Source of the DNA: an uncultured Clostridia bacterium
Lineage (GTDB): Bacteria; Bacillota; Clostridia; Lachnospirales; Lachnospiraceae
DNA length: 64,000 nt
Assembly: GCA_947303805.1 (NCBI GenBank)
Contig: CAMYZE010000001.1
Location: forward strand, 1-64,000
Reading direction: 5' to 3'
Below, one piece after another: positions 24,761 through 37,400 of this stretch. Positions within the stretch are counted from its first letter, which is position 1, and every line of letters starts with the position of its first letter. Below the pieces are notes generated by a model. That model saw nothing but the letters and a program-made list of their open reading frames with translations. It did not search any database and was not told the DNA's origin. Position numbers and translations under genes: made by a program.

Positions 24761-26047
24761 TTATCTATTTAATAAATTATGCAGCAATTCATTACACTTT
24801 TTATAAATGTAATTCTCGTCCTCATTTATAAAAAACTTTCCGTCTTCGTATAATATCTTTCCGTCTACCATAGTAAGCTTTACATTTTGTTTGCCACATG
24901 CATATACTAAATTATTGATAAATGAATTTCTTGGCTGCATATTAGGCTTATTCACATCTATAAGAACAAGGTCGGCTAATTTTCCCTCTTCTAGAGAGTC
25001 TGCATCTTTATGACCTATACAATTAGCACCATTTACCATCACCATCTTGAGTATCTCTTTTGGATTAAGAGCTGATGGGTCATTATTTGTAACTTTTTGA
25101 AGAGTTGTCGTTAGATACATTTCTCTAAACATATCTATGGCATTATTGCTCGCTGGCCCATCTGTTCCTATAGCAATCTTAATACCACTGTCTAAAAATT
25201 TTTTAATTCTTGGTATCCCACTTGCAAGTTTAACATTTGATCCCGGACAAGTAACTAACGTAAGATTTCTTTTCTTAAATATTTCTATATCATTGTCATC
25301 AATATGTACACAGTGGTATCCTCCTCCTCCAAAATCATATAAACCAAACTTTTCAAATACCTGAGTCGGTGTAAGTCCATCCCACCTCTTTTTGCACTCG
25401 TCAAATTCAAACTTTGTCTCTGAATTATGCACATAGAACTCTGCTTTATACTTATGAGTCAGTTCTGACAGCATCTTCATTATTTCTTCATTGTTCGTAT
25501 ATTCTGCATGAAGTCCAAATGTATATTTAACAATATTTCCATTATCACCTTTATAATTATTAATCTTATCGTAAAACTCCTCTGGTGCAATAACCTTATC
25601 AAATTGAGTTATTGAATCACAGATATTTACTCTAAATCCAGCTTTATAAGATGCTTCGGCAACTGTGTAATTGCTTTTGTACATATCCATGCTTCCAGTA
25701 ACACCTGATGTAAGATTTTCCATGATGCCAAGTGTTGTAAAATAATATATGTCTTCATCTGTGAGTTTTGCTTCATTTGGAAAACAATATGTTTTTAACC
25801 AATCATGAAGTGGCAAGTCGTCTGATAGTGACCTTAAAAATACCATTGCATTATGCGTATGTGAGTTTTTTATTCCAGGTATTAGATAATTATCATTACA
25901 ATCAATAACTCTGTCATAATTAGAATCGTCACTTGCATCAGTTGGTCGTATTGTTTTAATTCTATTATTTTCTACAATCAAATCCTTAGATTTTAAAATT
26001 TCAAAATCTTTGTTCAACACATTTGCATTTTTAAACTTTATTGACAT
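24761..26047 (-). CDS. mtaD: Amidohydrolase, 5'-methylthioadenosine/S-adenosylhomocysteine deaminase family
   Basis: A 428-residue TIM-barrel metal hydrolase. HTH at 63-65 (GIKNSHTHNAM) gives the first metal ligands, and RSLSDDLPLHDWL is typical of the MtaD/SsnA/TrzN branch. GLHAEYTNN, YHCVHID and IGTDGPASNN hold further metal and catalytic residues. MtaD deaminates MTA and SAH in sulfur/purine salvage; some relatives act on other purines or guanine-like compounds, so the exact substrate is not certain. GAAAGGAG lies 6 nt before the ATG. It is first of a tight minus-strand run that continues to 15929. Confidence 0.8.
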   Translation of the reverse strand: MSIKFKNANVLNKDFEILKSKDLIVENNRIKTIRPTDASDDSNYDRVIDCNDNYLIPGIKNSHTHNAMVFLRSLSDDLPLHDWLKTYCFPNEAKLTDEDIYYFTTLGIMENLTSGVTGSMDMYKSNYTVAEASYKAGFRVNICDSITQFDKVIAPEEFYDKINNYKGDNGNIVKYTFGLHAEYTNNEEIMKMLSELTHKYKAEFYVHNSETKFEFDECKKRWDGLTPTQVFEKFGLYDFGGGGYHCVHIDDNDIEIFKKRNLTLVTCPGSNVKLASGIPRIKKFLDSGIKIAIGTDGPASNNAIDMFREMYLTTTLQKVTNNDPSALNPKEILKMVMVNGANCIGHKDADSLEEGKLADLVLIDVNKPNMQPRNSFINNLVYACGKQNVKLTMVDGKILYEDGKFFINEDENYIYKKCNELLHNLLNR

Positions 26048-26126
26048 TTATACTCCTTTCGTGCTCGTGAAACTCGCCCCTACGATGCGGCAGATAATAT
26101 CCGAGCCTACTTTGCAATACAAAAAA

Positions 26127-26206
26127 TGCGGATAACAGGACTTGAACCTGCACGGTTTCCCGCCAGAACCTAAATCTGGTGCGTCTGCCAATTCCGCCAT
26201 ATCCGC
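26127..26206 (-). tRNA. tRNA-Leu (anticodon UAG)
   Basis: An 80-nt cloverleaf: acceptor GCGGATA pairs with TATCCGC, discriminator A, anticodon stem CCAGA/TCTGG with loop TTTAGGT, a long variable arm CGG-GAAA-CCG typical of class II tRNAs, and T arm GCAGG TTCAAGT CCTGT. CCA is not encoded. It stands alone between mtaD and the SGNH protein gene. No integrase or duplicated 3' end is seen next to it. Confidence 0.95.
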
Positions 26207-26268
26207 TTATTATTTATATTATATCTTAAAATTGATAATTTTACAATAAAAAAGCCTGGTTTTATACA

Positions 26269-27387
26269 TTAAGATATTGCCCTAATCATGCTGTCAAGTA
26301 TCTCATAAAGTGTATCATAAATCTGAGGAATTTCTTTGACATAGTTTCCAAGACTGACATAACAAGTATTTGGGTATTCATGTGCTACCCTATAAATCAC
26401 TGCGTCATACTCTGAAATCGTTTTAGGTAGACCATAGTTAATCTCATAATTAAATGAAGGATATATGAATACATTTTTATGTTTTATACAAGCTTCATTG
26501 AGACACTCTCTTAGCACATCCTCAAAATCATTTATATTAACTTGATTTTCATACTCTTTTAATCCCAGTGAAATAAGAATACTTTGAGCTTCATAATTGA
26601 TTGCACTTATTATATGATCTTTATTTTGAAAAATTAGTTTGTTAGGACAAGAAAAATTTGTTATGACATAGTCCTTCTTATTCTCATAACAAAAAAATTC
26701 ATCGGCAGCTATGTCTCCAGCTACAGCAATTTGTCTTCTGTTGCTTTCTTTTATTCTTAGCCTTGGTACATTAAAAACATAATGCTCTATTGAATCAACA
26801 TAGAATATAAGTTTAGCACTAAGTGCATCATAAAAAAGTTTATCATAGTGCAATCCGTCACCCCAATCATACCTAGTATTGTTGAAGCTTGTCATATCTA
26901 TGTATAATACATTTTCAAACTCATTCGCAAGTTTTCTGTATACTAGGTCATAACTCTCTGGAGGGTAACTTCCATTGCCATATTTTTTGTTATGATAGTC
27001 CATATATGTATGAAAGAACAAATACTTCTGATTTTGTATTGCCATAGCAATATACTTTCTAAGTGTATTTTCAAATACATTTATGTCAGTATTTAATGCC
27101 TGGTCGTTTACACCTGACGTAAATAAAATATACATATACTGTGAGTTTAAAGCATTTTCAAATACAGCTTGGTTTAACTTATCATCTATTTTTGCTACTG
27201 GAAATATGTAATATTCATATCTATCGCTTCCCTCATTGATGTTGAAGTGTCCAGCATATGAGTCACCGACAACTGCTATTTTGTCAGATTTATCGCTTGA
27301 TTCAGCAAAAGTATTTTGTATTAATGTAAATACTATGAGAATAGCTATGATAATAAATCTATTCGTTTTAATTATGTTAACTTTCAT
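26269..27387 (-). CDS. Secreted protein with two tandem SGNH-like domains
   Basis: A 372-residue protein with a signal peptide (~1-28, ending TFAES). The first half has an SGNH/GDSL hydrolase layout: GDSYA at 41-45 with the nucleophile Ser, GVND at 92-95 and DGLH at 177-180 for the Asp-His pair. The second half repeats the fold start as VAGDIAADEF at 222-231, but Ser is replaced by Ile and no clear GxND or DxxH is found, so it looks inactive. SGNH proteins next to surface polymers often act as O-acyl esterases or transferases; the giant surface-protein gene directly upstream suggests a link, by inference. No Shine-Dalgarno is visible; a hairpin ends 10 nt before the ATG. Confidence 0.75.
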   Translation of the reverse strand: MKVNIIKTNRFIIIAILIVFTLIQNTFAESSDKSDKIAVVGDSYAGHFNINEGSDRYEYYIFPVAKIDDKLNQAVFENALNSQYMYILFTSGVNDQALNTDINVFENTLRKYIAMAIQNQKYLFFHTYMDYHNKKYGNGSYPPESYDLVYRKLANEFENVLYIDMTSFNNTRYDWGDGLHYDKLFYDALSAKLIFYVDSIEHYVFNVPRLRIKESNRRQIAVAGDIAADEFFCYENKKDYVITNFSCPNKLIFQNKDHIISAINYEAQSILISLGLKEYENQVNINDFEDVLRECLNEACIKHKNVFIYPSFNYEINYGLPKTISEYDAVIYRVAHEYPNTCYVSLGNYVKEIPQIYDTLYEILDSMIRAIS

Positions 27388-27397
27388 TTTTACAAAT

Positions 27398-27416
27398 GGG
27401 CGGATGTTATCCGCCC
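27398..27416 (-). terminator. GC-rich hairpin between the giant gene and the SGNH gene
   Basis: GGGCGGAT and ATCCGCCC form a perfect 8-bp stem with a 3-nt loop, 13 nt past the giant gene stop. On the minus strand no T-run follows (CATTTGTAAAA), so it may only partly terminate or may stabilise mRNA ends. It occupies the place where a ribosome site for the SGNH gene would be expected. Confidence 0.5.
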
Positions 27417-27429
27417 CTTTTTGTTTCTA

Positions 27430-28475
27430 TTAATTTATTCTAGTTGCAGCACCACCGTTTGCTGGGTCGCAGTAATATGTGACACCGCCAAGTGTGATAT
27501 AACCTACATAGACGCTTCCAATTCTGTCTCCCACTTCAGATAGATAATAGAGTTTTCCATTGATTTCTACTAAACCAGTTCTCATCACACCGTCGTTGCC
27601 AAAGTAATAGTAGAAGCCATCAATTTGTACTACTCCAGTTGCTTTTTCATATGTGATGTTTCCAGCTGCATCAGTCACAGGAACCATAAAGTAAATGATT
27701 CCATTGCCAGCATTTACGAATCCTTGAGTGAACTGGGTATTTGCAAAATTAACTACTGGTGGCTCTATTATAGGAATAGTCTCGCCATTTTGGTTTTCAC
27801 CAGCCATTTGATCCATATCATAAATATTAAATATATTTCCAAATAATGACAAGTCTCCAATTAACTTACCTTCAGAATCTGTCTCAAAGACTACACCATT
27901 GATAGTGACAGTTGCATTTGCCATTAGTTTTCCAGCTTCTGCTCCACTCTCTTGTAAATAATAAATACTTCCATTTGTTCTTACAAGTCCTGTGAGCATA
28001 TTGCCATTTGAATCAACTGCATACCAGCAGCTAGTTCCTGTTACATTGCTTTCAAACCAAGTATTTTTAGCTGGTTGTCCATCTATCATATATTGCCAAT
28101 TATTAGTTATAGGATCATAGTTCCAATTGCCACGTTCGCCTGAATTGCTACTACTTAAATCAACAATTATATCTGCATCTATACCAGTATCATCACTTAT
28201 TAATTGACCATTTTCATCAAACTGTCTTGCTGTGCCATCTATGTAAGCAAGTCCAGTTACCATATTACCGTAATTATCAAAGTAGTATACTGATGAATCA
28301 TATCTTACCCATCCAGTCTTTGCTGTTCCATCACTATTGAAATAATGCCATGAATTATTATTGTCATTTACATTGACTGAATATTGCCATCCATTTATGA
28401 TGTTGCCATTAGCATCCCTTGCAATATACTTGCCACTTACTGGATCTATTTCCCAATTTGCATTTACTGTCACTT
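27430..28475 (-). other. C-terminal cell-wall-binding repeats of the giant protein
   Basis: About 350 residues with recurrent aromatic/Gly repeats: WHYFNSDGTAKTGWVRY, YYFDNYGNMVTGL, WYAVDSNGNMLTGL, YYFGNDGVMRTGL and related units. This is the choline-binding/CW_binding repeat pattern (a beta-hairpin with Trp/Tyr and a G-W/L turn). Such repeats attach proteins to teichoic acids or wall glycans. A longer insert without repeats (about 27700-27900) splits the block. Confidence 0.85.
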
Positions 28476-31400
28476 GCTGTGATACTGGGAGTGTTCCGCC
28501 GGTGCCACCACCACCGCCACCACCACCGCCACCAGTGCTTCCACCGCTAGAGCCACCACCTTTTGTCCACTGAGCAGTGAGTGTTAAATTATCATATAAT
28601 AGAACTCCGTTACCAGGATAATACTTATTTCCATCAGAGCCTTGCCAATAACTAAATGTATGTCCTGACCTATCAAATAGATTACGCTTTACAGTTAATG
28701 TCGAACCTACATCTCCAGATGATGGGTCCATCGTTCCTCTACCACGATAACCTGGTTCGTAGTAAATATATACCTTGTATTTATCAATATATACTGCATA
28801 TATTTCATTCTTTGAAGGATCGGTGAATAGTGTAGATGAGTTAATCTCATCTGAACCATCTGGTAGAGTAGACCATTTTCTGAATATCTTTGAAGCCGTA
28901 GCAGATATAGCTTTTACCAATGATCCGTCTTCGTTCTTTGGCTCACTTGTTGTTCCCTTTGAATAATATGGAGCATCTAGGTAACCAATAAACTTGTTGC
29001 TTGTCTTTCCTGCTGGCAAACTACCTTCTCCTACTACCATAGTTATTTCAACTTCATTATTGGTCCATAATGGCCATAACACCTTATCTCCAGTATCTCT
29101 GTATACTGAATCTACTGTATAGTAATTAGTACCATTATAATGCTTTCTATCATATGGTTGCTCTATTCTTGATGTCACAAACTTACCAGTAAATGTATAG
29201 TTTGTTCTTGTCTTTGGAGCAAATGCACTAAGCTCTGAGTACTTCTGATCATAAAGTATTTCAAATCTACCTACATATGGATCAGCTATTTCTCCGAATC
29301 TCTCGTTTTGAGCAAGTGAGAGATAGTATTTATTTCTTCCCCACATTGCATAGAGTGTAACCAATGTACTTCCCTTAGGATCAATGACTACCTCTTGCAT
29401 ATTCTTATAATACATAGAAGGTATGTTTTCTATAGCCTCTGATTCTGAAGCGGTAAGAGGTTTCTCTGACCAACCAATAAATCTATATCCATCAACTGAG
29501 TAACCATTTGGAGAAAGTGCTTTCTTCTCTTTACCACTTCTACTTTGAGTAGCAGTGTCACCTTTTACAATATTTTCATATCCACCAGGTGATACTGGTG
29601 TATTCTTGTCAAATACAATTTCAAATGGTCCGGCCTCCCAATTAGCATAGAGCACTACTATATCGCCGTCTACACATCTCAAGTTCTTTACTTTAGCCAT
29701 ATTTTTATAACTAATCTCTATTCTTGGAGCTGTCTCTGGGTCTTCCTTGCTATAGTCTATACCATCCTTATCAATCCAGTTTGAGAATGTAGATGTTGGT
29801 ACTCTATAATCTACAGTTGGTAATACAATTTCTCTGTCAAATGGTACATTTGGAATGTCATCCATTCTTCCACTTGCTGAAGTTGTGGCTGGATCAAATT
29901 TGATTGTATATGTTATAGGACTCCAGTTAGCATAAATCTTTTCTCCATGTGTGCTATGATCATAAGTAGTGTCATTGGTAATCACAATAGCACCTGAATC
30001 TGTTGCTCTTGGTTTTGTACTAAATTGAGTAGTCTTATAACCAATTCTAGATGGTGTAGTCAAATAAAGTATCTTATATCCATCAGGTATTAAGATAGAA
30101 TAAGTAGTAGGGTTTACAACTCCGGCTGGAACTATTCTATGTGTATCTCCAGTCATGCCTTTGAACGCACCACCATTAGCATATATTGTAACTTCATAAG
30201 TCTTATATCCTACATAGACATTGTCTATGCCGTTTACTTTTTGTACATATGCAGTCCATGGCTTAGCAGGTGTCTCTCTATCTCTATATGGGTCCTCCAC
30301 ATAAGTTACATCATTGTAAGTGAATGTTGGAGTAAATCCACCTGCAGAATTGATATTGTCTATTATCTTAGTGCCTCTCTCTGGTACATAATATGCAAGC
30401 ATCATATCTCTTGTAGCTGTACCAATCTTAAATGTCTCAGTTGATGCATTAGTTACATAGATATTTCTAATATTGCTTCCAGTTGCAAATGTGATATTAC
30501 CATTAAATAAGAAGTTAACCTTTCCGCCACCTGCAATACCTGAAGGAGTTGATAACTTATATGCATAAGTTGAGTTGTTTGCAGTATTCTTGAATATACC
30601 GCCACCTAAGTTGAATGTTGCTCCACTATTACCTGAAAGTACATAGTCTCCAAGTCCATTTACAAATACTATGTCATTTGTAGAGTGCTCATCTATCGTA
30701 GTAGCATGAGGACCTGTTAATGTCACAGTTGTAAATGTACCGCCATTATTGAATACCGCATTGTAGTTATTGTTGAATACTATATCCTTATCAAGTGTTA
30801 CTTTTGCGTTATTTATATACATTACACTTCCAACTGATGTTGCAGAACCATTATTCTCATATTTTGAGTTTTTAATTGTGATAGTTTCTGTACCACCATC
30901 AAAGTATAATGCACTACTTGTACCTGATACGCCAGCTACTGATAATGATGAAATAGTCACTGCTGTATTGTTATTTGCAAATGCATAGCATAGGCCTTTT
31001 TCAGCTCTATTATTATTAAATGTCAATGAACTATTGCCTGTTGCGAATCCCTTGATGTTGTTAAAGTAGATAGTACCTACTGTTGCAATATTATTGGTAA
31101 ATGCTACGTTACTATCCACAGTAAATGTAGCATTCTCAGCATAGATTACACTACCATTTGCTGCCTTATTGTGTTCAAATGTATATGAACCTATAGCCTT
31201 ATCAGCAAGTATACTGCCACCTGTCATATAGATTACACCACCATCTGTTGATTCGTTATATGACATATTGACATTGGTCTCTGCCTTTATGCTTCCTGAA
31301 GCCATTCTAATTACTGAGCCTTTAACACCCTTGTTGTACTTAATTATTGTGTCATCACTTCCAAATGTTAAAGTTCCTCCATTTATATAGAATACACTTC

Positions 31401-34400
31401 CATCTCCAGTAGAGTTGTTGTTTTCAACTTTTATCTTGCCAAGTTTTAGTTCGTTTGCACCATCAAGAGTTAACATGTAACCTGAGTTATTGTTATTTGC
31501 GATAGATATGCTGCTTACGATTACATTTGACACATTGGTGTTGAATGTCATAAACTTTTTACTATTAGCATTATGCGCAAATTCTACATTATCAAGAACC
31601 AACTTAGCGTTATTGATTGTTATGAAATCATCTGTTGCTTCATTCTTAACATTGGTAATACTTGTAGATGACATTACTACCTTGCCACCTACGGCATTGA
31701 TAAACTTCTGATTATTTGTAGCATTTGTAGTAAGTCCATCTACTTTTACATTGTAGAAATAGAGCTCTGCTGTTCCAGAAACATTGAACATAGGTGCTAC
31801 TGATGTATTTTGATTTGCACTATGTGTAAGTGCTGAAGCATTGCCGCCTAATCCACAATCTGTTATGTAAATCTTCTTATCAGTTATATTGAATAACTGC
31901 ACTCCTTTAACTACACTTAGCTTATAACCATTTAAGCAAATAGCTGATCCATCAGGTAATATATCTAGTGATCTATTAATTTCAACGTTTGTTGCAAGTG
32001 CAAAGTACTTAACAGATGCTGCATTAATTATCTCGTCCGCACTAGTAATTTCTGTAAATGGTACGAGAGCATCATGTATGCTGCCATCAATATGAGGATT
32101 TATGTCAGCTACTTTATTACCACAAATTGTATGTTCGTGACTTCCTAAGATAATGTCTGCATTGTCATTAATCTTTACGTGACATCTAGTCTTAAACATA
32201 TTCCATATTACTTTTTGAGTAGGGTCAACAACTGATGGAGCAAGCCAGTTTTGAGCTGTCTCAGGAATATTTGGAGCTGTCACTCTGTCTAAATAAGTTT
32301 CGACATTTTTAGCTACATATTGAGTAGCGATTACATCTTTAGATGTAACAGTCTTCTTGAATTCTACAGTAGCATAGTTATCACCTATCAATACTGATAC
32401 ATCTTTATATTTTCCAGACTTATAAAGTCTTCTATTTGTACCTTCATATTCCTTATCAAGTTTTAAAATGTTTTCTGGCATAAACACTGGTGCTGAATCA
32501 AATCCTGTGATTCTGTCTTCATTCCAGTACTTGAATGCTACAATGTTATTGTTCTCTACTGATAATGAAATATCTGAAAGTGTAGATATCTTATGAGTTG
32601 TATCTGCAAATACAGTTCCATTTACTGTCACAAATACGTTTCTAGCCAAACCTGTAAATGCTAAGTTGTCATTGATCTTGATCTTGTCGCCTACAGATAC
32701 TGTTCCTCTCTTCACATAGAGTGCTCCAGTAGATCCATTTGTATTATTTGTAATTACTGAGTCACCATAAATATTGAGAGTTGCTCTATCACTATCAACC
32801 ACTATAGTAGAATTAGTTGATCTGTTATTTATAATTTCTGACTTGTTAATTGTAGCATTAGCACCATAAATAGCGATTATGTTTCCTATTGCATTCGAAT
32901 TCTTAACCACTATATCCTCTAATGTCACATTGTCAGCAAGTATCTTTATTGCGGCACCATCTTTATCGCCACGAGCACCAGCAATATTGAGTTTAGTAAT
33001 AACTGGTCTATATGTGTCGGCACCTGAGTTATCTACTACAAGTGTTGAACCATCATTACCAAGTAATGTCAAAGTATTAGTTATATTGAGTGTAGAATTA
33101 TCTAAGTAAATACCTGAACCTACTTTACCAATATTATTTTTCATATCTAGTGTATCAAGTGTTGGTTCAGCAGTTATGTTGGCATTCTTTGCATAGATTA
33201 CACCATAAGTTGCGACATTGTTAGTCACATGCATCTTATCTGTTAATACAAGTATTGCATTATTTTCTACATCAAATGCAGCACCCTTATTAGCTTCATT
33301 TCCGCTTATATACATATCTTTATGTGGTTCCAATCTAGCATTGCTTCCAGCAAGTGTAACAGCTGCACCAACATTATTTTCAAATCTAGATTCTCCATCT
33401 AGACCAAGTCTCACATTATCGATAGCAAGAACTGCAGAAACTTCACCATTTATACCATGAACTGTATTACCTATGAAACTCATAGTTCCTACGCTTATAG
33501 CATTTCTTTCTACAGTAAGAACTGAAATTGGCACTTCATTGTTGATAAATGATATGCTTGCATACTTTGTACTTGCATTGCCGTTAATTACGAGCACTGA
33601 ACTCATCACATCAGTGTCCCCTACAGTGTTATAGACCTTGTTGTCTCTAAATGTAGTGTCATAGAATGTAACATCCGCAGAGTTATTAATCTTTAACCAA
33701 GTTGTGGTCTTGTCTGCATTATTATAAGTGTTATTTCTAAATGTCACTCCGTCAAATACAACCTTTGCATCTCTTCTTATATCCATAATCTTGGTATTGT
33801 TGTCAGCAGAATCTATAGTAAATCCTTCAAATTGAACACCGTAGAATCTAAGTTCGCCATTTCTAGCTGTGAAATGATAATCTGAGCTACCTTCATCAGC
33901 GCCTCTCTTAGAAGTGATTGCACCTTTATTTTTATTTATTCCACCACAATCAGTGATAGTTAAATTCTCAAGTCTACCACTTGTCAATGTCAATCCATAA
34001 CCTTTTAAGAACTCTAATTTGTATCCGTTTAAGCAGATAGCATCACCTGTACTTAGGTATCTATCTAAGTCTTCTGTTATCTCGCAATTTGTAGCAAGTA
34101 CAAAGTAATGTTGTCTACTTGCTTCTGGTAGATTATAGTTGTCAATAAAGTCTTGCATAGTTGTAACTTCTGACCACTCCACGTCTGCATGGGTTACATT
34201 GTCAAAGTGAGCACATGATACAGTTGATGGTAATCCACATATTCTGTGTCTATGAACCTTATAGATAAATGAATTTGCTCTAGTAAGTTTCACATTGTAA
34301 TTGCCATTTGCAAATGACCACTCAATCTGCTTAGTCTCATCAGTAGAAGATGGCGCAAGCCAAGTTTGGTTCTTTATATCTTTACCATTTGCACTTACTG

Positions 34401-37400
34401 GGTCTACATATGTAAGTATATTTCTTGTTACATATTGAGTTGCTATTACAACATCATTAACCTTAAATGTAAGTGGCACATAGTTATCACCTACAGCTAA
34501 CTCTACTTCGCTATAAGTGCCTTTCTTATATACTCTATATCCAAGTGACTTAGAATTGTTGTCAATTAAGAATATCTTGCTTGGGTCGTTCATAGTATTT
34601 ACATCTAAGAACTCTTCAAAGCTATCCTCATTCCAATATTTGAAGATAGTCATATTGTTATTTAGTGCTGATACACTTATTCTAGAACTTGTTGCTATCT
34701 TCCTGCCAGTTACGTTCTTAATTACAGCGTTTGAATGAACTAGTATTGAAGATAATCCTGCTGTGCTATTATTATTAATTTGTACATTGCCCTCTACATA
34801 GAGAGTTCCTCTTAAATCTATTGCATATCCAGATGACAATGCATTGTTTATAATACTTGTGGTTCCAAGGAGAATAAGTTCTGCACTATCGCCTACATCA
34901 AGTATACTATCAGCTTTACCTGTCACATTTAAATTACTGATTGTAGATTTTGTATCTGTATGTATAATGCTTATTATATTATTATCAATAGTTGCTACTG
35001 GCTCATTAAACTCAACCGTTGCACTATCAAGTTCTACTATGTGGTCAGCCGTATTGTCATTAATAGTTATCTTGTCTCCCTTAATTGTTCCACTGCCTGA
35101 TAACTTAATTAATGAACTATCTGTAATGCTATTACCAATAATTGATAAAGTAGATATAGACAAATTATTATCAAGTTTAAGTGATAATACATTTGCAGTA
35201 TCAGAATTTACATTTAATATGCTTACTGATGCCACATAAGTAATAGCTGAATCTATATCAACTACTGGAAGTGTTGATGCATTATCTATATTCTTTATAG
35301 TTACATTCTCAAGATAAAGTCTTGCATTTTTATCTGCCTTAAGTACTGATTGACCAAGTGCACTTGTGAAATTCATATCTGAGATAGCAACATTGTACAT
35401 ATTGAGTCTTCCATTTATGTCAAATACAGTATCCTTTGTCTTTGATACTGATGTAGTATCATTTACTATTGCACCTGTTCCCACACAGTCTGTAAATGTG
35501 ATATCTTTGTCTTTAGTGAGAGTGAGTGCTGTTAAACCTTTAGCCAATTTAATCTTGTGGCCATTTAGACAGATTACTGAACCTGTAGCCAAATTATCAA
35601 GAGCTCTATTTACTACTATATCGTCATTGAGTACGAAATACTTGTTTATATTATTGTTAAGTATTTCATCAAGATTAGATACATCTGTAAATGATAATAG
35701 TTCTTTATGTATTGTGCCATCCATATGAGCAACTGAATCTGTAGCAGCATGTCCACATGCTGTATGAGTATGAACAGAGAGTAATGCATATGCATCTTCT
35801 GTCAAATTAACAGCATACTTTGCTTTATCCATCTCCCAATTTACAGTTACCTTTTCATTTTCAAGTGATGGAGCAATCCATACCTGCTCACTCATTGGTC
35901 TATCATGGAGCCTTACATAATCTACGTAAGCAGCTGTACTCTTAGCTACGTATTGAGTCGCAAGCACTACTGGACTATTCTTCTTCTCCTTAAATCTTAG
36001 AACAGCATATTCTTGACCGAGTCTTAGTTCAACCTTATCGTATAGCCCTGCCTTATAGATTTTCTTATCAGCATTGGTAGTAGTTTCATTATCTATGTGG
36101 AATATCTCTGTTGGAGCATACATTACTCTACCTTCTGATACATCGCTAAAGCTTGCTATCATAAACTCATTCCAATATCTAAAGAATGGGCTCTCGGTGT
36201 TCTTTACTTGTACATAGATCTCAGAAGCTGAAGAAATCTTAAAGTCTTGATCTCCCACAATTACGCTTCTATCAACCACCAAGTTAGCATCTTGGTCTAC
36301 ACCTGCGACATTTGCAGTGTTACCTTTTACTTTTATGTCGCCACTTACTATGAGGCTCGCTGTAGCAAGAGTTACTACTCCATTTACATCCACTTCATTG
36401 TCTTTTATAGTAACATCATCAAGTGTTACACTTATAGGAGATGTGTTTCCTCTTGCAGAAATCAATGTTGCATTTGTTTCATTATCTGTCATAACAACAT
36501 TATCAAGTAATACATTTGCTTCTGCATATATGATACTTGAGTCTTTATTTGTTGTATTGATATTCTCTTTTTCTTCACTAAATCTTACATTTATAATTTC
36601 TGACTCAGCACCAAATACATATATTTCTCTACCTTGCCCGCTCACACCGAGTTCAGAATTCTTTGTGTAGTTACCGTTTAATACATATGGCTTTGTGCCG
36701 CTTGATACTAAAGTAGATCCACTTAATGCTATCGCAGCTCCAAACTGAGCTTCATTATCTTTTATTATGAAGTGATCATTGAGTACAAGTTCAGAATTTT
36801 CTATAGTTATAGCTCCACCAGCTGTTGCACCAGTGTTTCTTACTATGCTAAGAGTTGCAAATGCTTCTAATGTAGCATTAGGTCCTATATAGACAGGTGT
36901 ATATGCTGAGTTAGATGATATAGTTGTCTCGTCGTTTACGCTAACATTAGCATTATTACCAGCCATGATAACATTTCTTACTGTATTATTTGTTGCTACA
37001 ACTATACCTAATTCAGCTCCTGCATTTTCGCGAACATCTAATAATACATCCATATTGTTGTCGACAAATGCAAGCTTATCAAATTTTGCATTAACGCTTT
37101 GGTCAACGCCTATTGCTGTGCCACCTATATTATTGTCAAATGTCAACTCACCGAATGTGATTCCTAATCCACCGGCAGATGTTCTATTCTTTAAGAGCAT
37201 GAGGCTATCAGTTCCACCAACATTATTATCTTTAAATGTAACTTTATCATAGAGTATTTCACCATTTAATTGCGAATTAGATATGAAGTTCGCGTCTACA
37301 CCATTTATAGTATTACCCATAAAGTGAACATCATGAAGGTTTGCTTTTGCATCTCTACCTACATTTACTATACTCATACCATAGTCGACACTTGTGAAAC

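Noticed and set aside
26127..26206. tRNA-Leu as integration site of a mobile element
   Set aside because: No integrase, no repeated tRNA 3' end and no cargo boundary next to it in this window.
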